Of a stretch of DNA of 12,530 nucleotides, positions 1-6,383 are shown piece by piece (within the stretch, counting starts at the first letter, position 1; every line of letters begins with the position of its first letter). Position numbers and translations under genes: made by a program. This DNA is from Bacillota bacterium (lineage in GTDB: Bacteria; Bacillota; Clostridia; Lachnospirales; Lachnospiraceae): positions 1 through 12,530 of the forward strand of contig JAEZUM010000081.1 of assembly GCA_023421075.1 (NCBI GenBank). The letters are read 5' to 3'. The notes under the pieces were generated by a model. That model was not told where the DNA came from. It saw only the letters and a list, made by a program, of their open reading frames with translations, and searched no databases.

Positions 1-158
1 AACATTCTAAAGCTAGAAGAGATAGCCGTAGAGCTAATTGGAAGATGACTGCTCCCAACTTAGTTAAGTGCAGCAAGTGTGGAGAGCTCATGGTTCCTCA
101 TAGAGTATGTAAGGCTTGTGGTTCTTACAACAAGAAGGAAATCATCACTGCAGAATAA
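1..158 (+). CDS. rpmF: 50S ribosomal protein L32, 3' part (5' end outside window)
   Basis: Reading from base 3, 51 residues precede a TAA stop at 156-158. They contain two CxxC pairs (CSKC and CKAC) forming the L32 zinc ribbon, and the L32 signature HRVCKACGSYN followed by a short charged tail. L32 is a small protein of the large ribosomal subunit, near the peptidyl-transferase region. Bacterial L32 is about 57-60 residues, so only some 9 N-terminal residues are missing. In Firmicutes rpmF usually follows a DUF177 (YceD-like) gene, which would lie to the left; that cannot be checked here. An intrinsic terminator starts 14 bases after the stop, so this is the last gene of its transcript. The identification is secure because the zinc-ribbon spacing and the conserved C-terminus both match. 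Confidence 0.97.
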   Translation, partial: HSKARRDSRRANWKMTAPNLVKCSKCGELMVPHRVCKACGSYNKKEIITAE

Positions 159-171
159 TTACAGTAAAATC

Positions 172-204
172 AAGACCTTCCGGGTTTCTCGGAGGGTCTT
201 TTTT
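172..204 (+). terminator. Rho-independent terminator after rpmF
   Basis: AGACCTTCCG (173-182) pairs with CGGAGGGTCT (190-199) across a 7-base loop. This gives a 10-bp stem with one G-U pair, extendable by A172-T200, and it runs directly into a T-run (199-204). This is a textbook intrinsic terminator for rpmF. On the minus strand the same hairpin is followed by TTGATTTTAC, a weaker U-tract, so it may also help stop transcription of the convergent nuclease gene. Confidence 0.93.
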
Positions 205-244
205 CATGGTTATATCATATGTTGTTCATTCTTGTTCGCTTCCT

Positions 245-1381
245 TTAGGCATTCTTGGCGACAAGATAGTTCATAATATGCTTCACATACTGCTCCAGCA
301 TCTCTTCCTGCAACAGAAAGTCGGTATGAATCTCTAAGAAGGAGAGCTTGCTCTGATATTCTAATTTGAAGCAGGGCGTAAATAATAGTTCATATTGGGG
401 TGCAAAGATTCCTTGTTTTCGGGTGTAACAATTGGAAGGCTTCGCCTTGCTCCGATAATCCTTGTCAACAAAATGAGCAATGCTTTTATGAACAACCCGA
501 TCCTCCGCGGGAAGATAATAATAATCCTTGTAATTATCGTAAAAATGCTTTAATTCACCCTCGAAGATCTGTATGGTAAGTATGGCATGATTGCCGATGG
601 CAGTTAGGTGTGCCAGGTCATTGCCATACGAGACACGGACCGGGAGGGAAACGGATAATTCAAAATGGATTGTAAATTGGTTACCATCTACACCGGCACT
701 TAGAATTCGGATAGGCCTCTCAAAAAGGTCCGCATACGATAAGATTGGGCTGATCAAAATCAGACCTCGCAAATCATCCTCATTATGTAAAAGAAGTTGA
801 TTCAGCAAAATCTCTGCCTCGGAGGGAGACTCAAAGATAGCTCCGGGGTTACGCTTACTTCGAAGCAATTCATAATTTTTTTTACCTAGATAACCCTGGT
901 AGACCTGAATTAAATCTCCGCCGCTGAACGTATCTGTTCGGTTGATATTTAAGAAGGACTCGATTGTCTTTTGTTTAAAGTTATTCAGCCTGAAGATTTT
1001 TTTGAAAGGGCTGATTTTCTTATAGATATCAATGCTTATTAGCTTCTCAAAGGAATAATTCAGTCCCAGTAACGCACATTTTCGCTGAATATAAGGAATA
1101 TCAAAGCCGGTACCGTTGTAATGTAAGAGTACGTCATATCCCTTCAGGAATTCGAAGAAGGAAGTGATCAACTGTGATTCCTCCCTGATATCCTCGGAGA
1201 ACCATTGAATCAACTGAAAGGAGTTATCTCTATAATAGGAGCATCCGATCAGGTACAGATAGGTAGAATCTGCTGCGAAGCCGGTGGTCTCTATGTCAAA
1301 GAATACAAGCCTGCTAACATCATAGTTTTCTTCAAAGTGGTATTCCGGCATCTGCTCTAGGGAAATCTGTCTGGTTATCAT
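245..1381 (-). CDS. Ribonuclease H-fold DEDD-type exonuclease (YprB-like, RNase_H_2 family)
   Basis: This 378-residue protein carries the acidic motifs of the DnaQ/DEDD 3'-5' exonuclease fold. Exo I is FFDIETTG with D29 and E31. Exo II is HYNGTGFDIPYI with D94. Exo III is LLLHNEDDLRGL with H199 and D203 (an H-x3-D arrangement). These four acids would bind two metal ions. The pattern fits the RNase_H_2 (PF13482) / YprB-like group of Firmicutes, whose cellular substrate is not well established; action on single-stranded DNA or RNA ends is inferred from the fold. Residues after about 220 form a C-terminal region I do not recognise. The start is supported by GAGGAGGAG five bases upstream (minus strand). 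The gene stands alone, convergent with rpmF and divergent from the fusion gene. No frameshift or missing catalytic acid was seen. Confidence 0.85.
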   Translation of the reverse strand: MITRQISLEQMPEYHFEENYDVSRLVFFDIETTGFAADSTYLYLIGCSYYRDNSFQLIQWFSEDIREESQLITSFFEFLKGYDVLLHYNGTGFDIPYIQRKCALLGLNYSFEKLISIDIYKKISPFKKIFRLNNFKQKTIESFLNINRTDTFSGGDLIQVYQGYLGKKNYELLRSKRNPGAIFESPSEAEILLNQLLLHNEDDLRGLILISPILSYADLFERPIRILSAGVDGNQFTIHFELSVSLPVRVSYGNDLAHLTAIGNHAILTIQIFEGELKHFYDNYKDYYYLPAEDRVVHKSIAHFVDKDYRSKAKPSNCYTRKQGIFAPQYELLFTPCFKLEYQSKLSFLEIHTDFLLQEEMLEQYVKHIMNYLVAKNA

Positions 1382-1644
1382 GATACTCCTCCTCTCGTTT
1401 GTTATCTATTTTATCATATAATCCGATAATAGAGAAGAAGCCGTTACGATATAATCACGGTTATTTACTGTATAGAATAAATTACTTAGAAGTATAATAC
1501 GTAACAGTTCAGCCATCTATTGATTTCATTTTGCTGACTATCTTGGGGAAAGATGAAAAATCTGCTGTAATTTACAGGAGGTTGTGTTAGAATATTCCCA
1601 TTAAGGATTATTTAGTCAATTATTGAAGGGGAGAATATGTAACT
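1382..1644. other. Divergent intergenic spacer (nuclease / membrane-cardiolipin synthase fusion)
   Basis: These 263 bases lie between two divergent genes and should hold both promoters. The only good single box is TATAAT at 1493-1498 on the plus strand, but no convincing -35 sits 16-18 bases upstream (GTATAG at 1470-1475). On the minus strand, TATGATAAAAT-like sequence around 1408-1418 could be a -10, again without a clear -35. No hairpin followed by a T-run, no tRNA-like fold, and no ORF with a ribosome binding site was found. Confidence 0.35.
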
Positions 1645-4113
1645 ATGTGGAACACGAGAATATTTGGTCAGGAGTTTTACTACATATTTTATGTATTTTT
1701 GCTATATGGTGTCATCGGCTGGATCTATGAGAGCTGTCTTGTATCAGTCCAAAAAAAAGCCTTTGTCAACCGCGGGTTCTTGACCGGTCCCATCATTCCG
1801 ATCTATGGCTGCGGTGCTCTTCTTTTGTATCTGGTTTTTTGGGACAGTAAGGATAATCTGGTATTTGTATTTGTTGGCAGTGTAATTCTAGCGACTCTTT
1901 TGGAGTATTTAACCTCATTGGTTATGGAACTGATCTTTCATACCAGATGGTGGGATTATAGTAAGCACCGTTTTAATCTGAACGGAAGAATTAGTCTGAT
2001 GGTTTCTCTGTTCTGGGGGTTCCTCGCTATTGTTATGATGCATGTTCTACACCCCGGAGTGGATTATGTTATCCAAAGCATACCGAGAAGATTAGGTGAA
2101 CTGTTAGGATTTGTTTTCATACCTCTCATGGTATTCGATATTGTGATGTCAGCCATTTCTTCCATTAAATTCGATCGAATCCTGGCTTCCCTTCAGAAGC
2201 TTCGTCAGGATATGACGGATTATATTGAGACCTCTAAAATATATGAAACCGGCGGTGAACTGATTGAAAAATTATCTGATTTACGTCTACTTGGATTTTT
2301 CTCTGAAGTCAAGGCTCACATGGAGGTTCGGCTTCTGAATACCAATCCCCTAAAGCAAGGGAGGACAAGAATAAAGGAATTAAAGCCGGAGATAGAGGCG
2401 AAGATGGTCGAGTTCTTTGGTCAATATCAGAATATCAAGATGTTGAAATCACATGTCCGTTTGATTAAAGCATTCCCAACAATGAAGGTTAGTAAGCGTG
2501 AATTGGCACTCAGTGACTTTAAAGAAAAACTAATTAAAAAAGGAGTGCGTGGGATGAGTAAGGATTTCAAAGAAGAGGTTACCGGAACCATCAAAAGCTA
2601 TCTGAGCGGTATTTTACGTGCAGCTTTGGTCGGTCTTCTGGTTCTGGTTCAGTTTGCATTAATTATCTATCTTTCTTTTGCGCTCAGAGGATACACAATC
2701 TATCTTTATACCGCACTTCAAGTGCTCAGTATGATTGTTGTTATAGGACTGGTAAATGATAATCGCAATGCCTCTTATAAGATCGGTTGGATCTGTATCA
2801 TTGCGGCATTACCGATTACCGGTCACATTATGTTTGTGCTCTGGGGTAATCGTAGAGTAAAGAAGATTGAGAAGGGCATTCTGACCAAGCTGCAACGGGG
2901 AGTGAAGTATTTGGAATTTCAACCGGAGGTAGTGAAGCAGTTTTCTGAGCGATATCCGACTAAGAGCAGAATGGCAAGGTATCTGGAATCCAATTCGTTT
3001 CCCTTATATAAGAATAATAAAGTTGATTACTACCCGATGGGTGAGGATGTTTTTGATGCAATCATGAATGAAATCGAGAAGGCAGAGCATTTTATTCTGA
3101 TTAACTTCTTTATCGTTGGTGAAGGGGTTCTATGGAATCGGCTCCATGAGCAGCTTCTTCGAAAATTAAAGGCTGGGGTTAAGGTTTTATTTCTTTATGA
3201 TGATTTTGGAGCCATGCTTCGTACCCCAAGCAATTTCAAGCGTAGCCTTGAGGCCGAGGGCTTCCAGATCCGAGTATTTAACCCGATACACCGATATACT
3301 GACAAACTCTACATGAATTACCGGTCTCACCAGAAAATCATTGTCATTGACGGTAACGTAGGCTTTACCGGAGGAATTAATCTGGCAGACGAATATGTGA
3401 ATCTGGTACAGCGCTTCGGTGTATGGAAGGATAATGCCGTTCGTATCGAGGGTGATGCGGTGTGGGGACTTACCGTTACCTTCTTGCAGATGTGGGAGGT
3501 GTGCTCTTCGTGCGAACCCATGGACTTCACCCCTTATCGACCAACGAAGCAATTCCCTGAAAATGATGTATTCTGTCAGGTGTTCTCCGACGGACCAGCC
3601 AACAACCCGAGGAATCCTGTTGAGAACATGTACAAGCAGATGATATATTATGCAAAGAAGATATTGTACATTACCACGCCATACCTTATAATTGAAGATG
3701 ATATGCGGGAAGCACTGGTAATGGCGGCTGCCAGCGGAATCGATGTAAGAATTATCACCCCGTTTATCCCTGATAAGAAGAACGTAAAGATCCTAACGAA
3801 TTATAATTACGGGCGATTGCTGGAGGGTGGCGTCAGAATCTTTGAATATACTCCGGGCTTTGTCCATGCCAAGACGATCATCAATGAGGATTGTGGTATT
3901 GTAGGTACAATTAATATGGATTATCGCAGCTTCCACCTGAACTATGAATGCGGTGCCTGGTTCTGTGACCAAGCAACGGTAAATGTAGTCAAGGAAGATC
4001 TTCTGAAGACGATGGAGGAGTGCCGTGAGGTGACCTATGAGGAATGGAAGAACCGCCCATTATTATTAAAGGCGCAGCAGATGATTTTGAATCTGTTTTC
4101 AACATTAATGTAA
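1645..4113 (+). CDS. Fusion protein: PF06541-type membrane domain (CmpB-like) + cardiolipin synthase (phospholipase D superfamily)
   Basis: 822 residues in two parts. Residues 1-180 have about five membrane segments and the hallmarks of the PF06541 family (named 'putative ABC-transporter type IV'; true role unknown): NRGF (42-45), PIYG (52-55), E95, WWDY (102-105), NGR (113-115) and SLFWG. Residues 181-303 are a hydrophilic, helix-rich tail typical of that family. Residues 304-822 form a complete cardiolipin synthase: three hydrophobic segments (about 313-395, PLDc_N-like), then two phospholipase D repeats. HKD1 is H562-x-K564-x4-D569 followed by GFTGG. HKD2 is H741-x-K743 with E748 where Asp is normal and D749 next to it. 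The enzyme would condense two phosphatidylglycerols, or use another donor, to make cardiolipin in the cytoplasmic membrane. GGGGAG at 1628-1633 is 11 bases before the chosen ATG, rather far. An internal start at 2554 could yield the enzyme alone. The next gene begins 72 bases downstream. Confidence 0.88.
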   Translation: MWNTRIFGQEFYYIFYVFLLYGVIGWIYESCLVSVQKKAFVNRGFLTGPIIPIYGCGALLLYLVFWDSKDNLVFVFVGSVILATLLEYLTSLVMELIFHTRWWDYSKHRFNLNGRISLMVSLFWGFLAIVMMHVLHPGVDYVIQSIPRRLGELLGFVFIPLMVFDIVMSAISSIKFDRILASLQKLRQDMTDYIETSKIYETGGELIEKLSDLRLLGFFSEVKAHMEVRLLNTNPLKQGRTRIKELKPEIEAKMVEFFGQYQNIKMLKSHVRLIKAFPTMKVSKRELALSDFKEKLIKKGVRGMSKDFKEEVTGTIKSYLSGILRAALVGLLVLVQFALIIYLSFALRGYTIYLYTALQVLSMIVVIGLVNDNRNASYKIGWICIIAALPITGHIMFVLWGNRRVKKIEKGILTKLQRGVKYLEFQPEVVKQFSERYPTKSRMARYLESNSFPLYKNNKVDYYPMGEDVFDAIMNEIEKAEHFILINFFIVGEGVLWNRLHEQLLRKLKAGVKVLFLYDDFGAMLRTPSNFKRSLEAEGFQIRVFNPIHRYTDKLYMNYRSHQKIIVIDGNVGFTGGINLADEYVNLVQRFGVWKDNAVRIEGDAVWGLTVTFLQMWEVCSSCEPMDFTPYRPTKQFPENDVFCQVFSDGPANNPRNPVENMYKQMIYYAKKILYITTPYLIIEDDMREALVMAAASGIDVRIITPFIPDKKNVKILTNYNYGRLLEGGVRIFEYTPGFVHAKTIINEDCGIVGTINMDYRSFHLNYECGAWFCDQATVNVVKEDLLKTMEECREVTYEEWKNRPLLLKAQQMILNLFSTLM
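2539..2556 (+). promoter_or_regulatory. Internal Shine-Dalgarno and in-frame ATG at the domain junction of the fusion
   Basis: AAAGGAG at 2539-2545 is 8 bases before ATG 2554-2556, which is in frame as Met304. This is a better-spaced site than that of the annotated start. Initiation here would give a 519-residue stand-alone cardiolipin synthase, close to the usual length (about 480-520) of that family. The position coincides with the boundary between the two domains, which argues against chance, but use of the site is inferred. Confidence 0.55.
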
Positions 4114-4185
4114 AGCAAATTCACTCATAAAAATTCAAGAAAGGATATTCATCCGATTTAAGAGGATGGGTACAGTGAGATACAA

Positions 4186-4434
4186 ATGTATACAAATGTC
4201 TGTAAGCATTGCCATAAGGTGTTCAATTCGAGATTCAAGGCTTATTCCTGCGAGGATTGTAAGAAGATAGACAATGATCATTTTGATGATATCGAAGCGT
4301 ATCTGAAGGAATATCCGAACAGCAATGCACTTCAGATATCAGAGGCGTTGGGTATAACCGCTTATGAGGTGTTGAATTACCTGAAGGAAGGCAGACTTAA
4401 CATAGCAAGAGGACATTTTGAACAGCTGCCATAA
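4186..4434 (+). CDS. Small zinc-ribbon / helix-turn-helix protein (YvyF/TIGR03826-like)
   Basis: 82 residues. Two CxxC pairs (C6-C9 and C22-C25) suggest an N-terminal zinc ribbon. Residues about 45-72 (ALQISEALGITAYEVLNYLK) look like a helix-turn-helix of the kind that recognises DNA or a partner protein, ending in the basic GRL-type turn. The layout resembles the small 'flagellar operon' proteins of the YvyF/TIGR03826 group, but no flagellar gene is nearby, so that name should not be read as function. The ribosome binding site is weak (GTGAG, 5 bases upstream); no better in-frame start exists. It follows the cardiolipin synthase fusion by 72 bases with no terminator between. Its stop codon abuts a palindrome array upstream of ruvA. 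A regulatory role is possible but not shown. Confidence 0.72.
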   Translation: MYTNVCKHCHKVFNSRFKAYSCEDCKKIDNDHFDDIEAYLKEYPNSNALQISEALGITAYEVLNYLKEGRLNIARGHFEQLP

Positions 4435-4452
4435 CATTGTGAATAAAGAGCA

Positions 4453-4490
4453 ATTCACAATGTGAATAAAGAGCAATTCACAATGTGAAT
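4453..4490 (+). other. Strong 15-bp potential hairpin inside the array
   Basis: Because two palindromes of identical sequence flank AAAGAGCA (4468-4475), bases 4453-4467 can pair perfectly with 4476-4490: a 15-bp stem with an 8-base loop. A competing 11-bp stem is 4434-4444 with 4453-4463. No T-run follows, so it is not a standard terminator; it could act as a transcript stabiliser, cruciform or attenuator element. The structure is read from the sequence; any role is inferred. Confidence 0.5.
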
Positions 4491-4498
4491 AAAGACAT

Positions 4499-4528
4499 TT
4501 CACAGTGTGATTACAGGCACTTTATAAC
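4499..4528 (+). promoter_or_regulatory. Candidate sigma-A promoter for ruvAB embedded in the palindrome array
   Basis: TTCACA (4499-4504; consensus TTGACA) and TATAAC (4523-4528; consensus TATAAT) are separated by 18 bases, predicting a start near 4535. The -10 lies in the most divergent unit of the array, as if that unit has been altered to serve as a promoter. If real, palindromes would overlap both boxes. Repeat-derived TTCACA occurs in several units, so chance resemblance is possible; ruvA could also be read through from upstream. Confidence 0.35.
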
Positions 4529-4649
4529 GTGAATAAAACGAAATTTACAGTGTGAATAACAATTCACACTGTGAATAAAGATAATTCATACGGAAGAATA
4601 CTGCGGTAAAAGCAATTCAAACAGATGATTAGGTGGGTTCAGTATTTTT

Positions 4650-4663
4650 GGAGGTCTAATATG
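4650..4663 (+). promoter_or_regulatory. Ribosome binding site fixing the ruvA start
   Basis: GGAGG at 4650-4654 is 6 bases before ATG 4661. It lies inside the longer alternative reading frame from 4625, which has no comparable site, so the later start is preferred. Confidence 0.88.
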
Positions 4664-5266
4664 ATAGGGTATTTAAAAGGGGAATTAGCAGAGATAAAAG
4701 AAAGCTATGTAGTGATAGAGGTTGGAAATATCGGTTATGAAGTGTATCTTCCCTCCTCCGTGATAATGGAGCTGCCATCCAAGGGAAGCACAATAAAGCT
4801 ATATACCTATATGCATGTCAGAGAGGATGCCATAGGACTCTTTGGATTTCTGACCAAGGATGATCTGGAGATGTTTAAGCTGTTAATTACAGTAAACGGG
4901 ATTGGTCCCAAGGGTGCGTTAGGCATCCTGTCTTCGATTTCAGCTGATGAAATTCGCTTCGCTGTACTGGCTGAGGATGCGAAGATGATTGCGAAGGCAC
5001 CCGGTATCGGGAATAAAACTGCAAGTAAGCTGATTCTTGAGCTTAAGGATAAATTCAAGCTGGAGACTGCCTTCGAGCAGAGATTACAGAATCAGGCAGA
5101 GCGACGGGAGGGTTCCGGTATTTTCGGTATGAGAGAAGAAGCCATTCAGGCACTTACTGTGCTGGGATACTCGGCGTCCGATGCATTAAAGATTGTCAAT
5201 ACAGTCGATATCACGGATAACATGACCTCAGAGGAGCTGTTAAAGCTTTGTCTTAAAAAAATGTAA
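4661..5266 (+). CDS. ruvA: Holliday junction branch migration protein RuvA
   Basis: 201 residues beginning MIGYLKGEL, the standard RuvA N-terminus, which folds as an OB barrel (about 1-62). Two helix-hairpin-helix motifs follow, VNGIGPKGA (78-86) and APGIGNKTA (113-121), which bind the DNA backbone of the four-way junction. A linker (about 145-155) leads to the C-terminal domain III that contacts RuvB. RuvA tetramers sandwich the Holliday junction and load RuvB hexamers, driving branch migration in recombination repair. An ATG at 4625 would add 12 residues, but GGAGG (4650-4654) sits 6 bases before 4661, and family alignment favours 4661. ruvB follows after 50 bases, a typical ruvAB pair. No clostridial LexA box (GAAC-N4-GTTC) is visible upstream; instead a palindrome array is present. 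Confidence 0.97.
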   Translation: MIGYLKGELAEIKESYVVIEVGNIGYEVYLPSSVIMELPSKGSTIKLYTYMHVREDAIGLFGFLTKDDLEMFKLLITVNGIGPKGALGILSSISADEIRFAVLAEDAKMIAKAPGIGNKTASKLILELKDKFKLETAFEQRLQNQAERREGSGIFGMREEAIQALTVLGYSASDALKIVNTVDITDNMTSEELLKLCLKKM

Positions 5267-5316
5267 AACAGATATAGACCGGTTAAGAATGATACATAGC
5301 AGAATGGAGTTCCAGT

Positions 5317-6312
5317 ATGGCGAAACGTGTGATAACTACGGAATTAACAGAAGAAGACAAACGAATAGAAGGTTCCCTTCGCCCTCAGCTCCTGACCGAT
5401 TACATCGGACAGGCTAAGGTTAAGGAGAATCTTAAGATATATATTGAGGCGGCAAAACAGAGAAGGGAAGTCCTGGATCATGTGCTGTTCTTTGGACCTC
5501 CGGGACTTGGGAAGACGACTCTGGCAGGCATTATCGCAAACGAAATGGGTGTTAATATTAAGATAACCTCAGGGCCGGCCATAGAAAAGCCCGGTGAGAT
5601 GGCTGCTATTTTGAATAATCTATCCGAAGGGGATGTATTGTTCGTTGATGAGATTCATCGTCTGAATCGCCAGGTGGAGGAGCTTCTCTATCCGGCCATG
5701 GAGGACTATGCGATTGATATCGTAATCGGTAAGGGTTCTACGGCAAAATCCATCCGTATTGACCTGCCTAAGTTTACCCTGGTTGGTGCTACAACGAGAG
5801 CCGGAATGCTGACGCCACCCCTCAGAGATCGTTTTGGTGTTGTGAACCGACTTGATTTCTATACGATAGAAGAATTAAAGCATATCATCGTTCGTACAGC
5901 CGCGTTATTACAGGTGGAGATCGAGGAGGAGGGGGCCATCGAGATGGCACGTCGTTCCAGAGGTACCCCCCGTTTGGCAAATCGTTTGTTGAAACGAGTA
6001 AGAGACTTTGCACAGGTGAAATATGACGGCAGGATTACCAAGGAGGTAGCTGGCTTTGCTCTTGATTTATTAGAAGTAGATAAGCTGGGTCTGGATCATA
6101 TTGACCGAGAGATTCTGGTGACGATGATTGAGAAATTCAACGGTGGGCCGGTTGGAATTGAAGCAGTTGCTACCACCATCGGTGAGGATGTCGGTACCAT
6201 TGAAGAGGTATATGAGCCCTATCTGGTACAGAATGGATTGATTCTTCGAACACCACGAGGAAGAGTGGCTTCTGAACTGGCTTACCGGCATATGGGACTG
6301 CCTCAGGGCTGA
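5317..6312 (+). CDS. ruvB: Holliday junction branch migration ATPase RuvB
   Basis: 331 residues, the usual RuvB length. AAA+ motifs in order are Walker A GPPGLGKT (60-67), Walker B DEIH (111-114), sensor 1 around GATTRAG (157-163), the arginine finger in LRDRFG (R170), and sensor 2 GTPR (216-219). A C-terminal winged-helix domain (about 260-331, including GPVGIEAVATTIGED) binds DNA. Hexameric rings of this ATPase pump duplex DNA through the RuvA-bound junction. The start has TGGAG 7 bases upstream. The gene lies 50 bases after ruvA and is presumably cotranscribed. ruvC is absent from the window; Firmicutes commonly resolve junctions with RecU instead. No hairpin-plus-T-run terminator follows, but a new promoter begins within 10 bases of the stop. 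Confidence 0.98.
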   Translation: MAKRVITTELTEEDKRIEGSLRPQLLTDYIGQAKVKENLKIYIEAAKQRREVLDHVLFFGPPGLGKTTLAGIIANEMGVNIKITSGPAIEKPGEMAAILNNLSEGDVLFVDEIHRLNRQVEELLYPAMEDYAIDIVIGKGSTAKSIRIDLPKFTLVGATTRAGMLTPPLRDRFGVVNRLDFYTIEELKHIIVRTAALLQVEIEEEGAIEMARRSRGTPRLANRLLKRVRDFAQVKYDGRITKEVAGFALDLLEVDKLGLDHIDREILVTMIEKFNGGPVGIEAVATTIGEDVGTIEEVYEPYLVQNGLILRTPRGRVASELAYRHMGLPQG

Positions 6313-6320
6313 TTCTTCAC

Positions 6321-6349
6321 TTGTAAACAAATGTAATATAGGTTATACT
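6321..6349 (+). promoter_or_regulatory. Sigma-A-type promoter for zapA
   Basis: TTGTAA (6321-6326) and TATACT (6344-6349) are separated by exactly 17 bases, four or five matches to each consensus box. The predicted transcript start is near 6356, 28 bases before the zapA ATG. It sits in the 71-base gap between ruvB and zapA, giving zapA expression independent of ruvAB. Confidence 0.7.
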
Positions 6350-6383
6350 TAAATGTGTCAGTTTATGATCGGGAGGCGAAGGT

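Larger units (their letters stand above)
4434..4591. repeat. Tandem array of palindromic ATTCACANTGTGAAT sites upstream of ruvA
   Basis: Seven consecutive units start at 4438, 4461, 4484, 4506, 4528, 4551 and 4570, with lengths 23, 23, 22, 22, 23, 19 and 22. Units 1 and 2 are identical over 23 bases; the others diverge, unit 4 most. Each unit runs TGTGAAT - short A-rich spacer (AAAGAGCA in the intact copies) - ATTCACA - one base. Each junction therefore forms a 13-15 bp palindrome, with centres at 4460, 4483, 4505, about 4527, 4550, 4569 and about 4591. The spacing is near two turns of B-DNA. It could be an operator array for a dimeric regulator, an RNA hairpin series, or an expanded minisatellite. 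The unit is not a CRISPR repeat: the spacers are 4-8 bases and are themselves repeated. Confidence 0.93.

Noticed and set aside
79..337. Overlapping ORFs of 65 and 73 codons across the end of rpmF and the terminator
   Set aside because: They overlap L32 in another frame, cross a strong terminator, and resemble no protein family.
3187..3552. 121-codon minus-strand ORF inside the cardiolipin synthase region
   Set aside because: Antisense shadow of a clearly coding frame with recognisable HKD motif; no ribosome binding site or recognisable domain.
4453..4490. Intrinsic terminator before ruvA
   Set aside because: The hairpin is strong but no T-run follows.
4434..4591. CRISPR array
   Set aside because: Units abut with 4-8 base A-rich spacers that are themselves repeated; there are no unique 26-40 base spacers and no cas genes.
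4434..4591. Standard Rex or CRP operators
   Set aside because: Half-sites match but the distances between them do not; kept only as a resemblance.
4434..4660. SOS (LexA) control of ruvAB
   Set aside because: No GAAC-N4-GTTC box or close variant is visible upstream of ruvA.
4625..4660. Longer RuvA N-terminus from ATG 4625
   Set aside because: The RuvA family begins MIGYLKG, and GGAGG is placed for ATG 4661.
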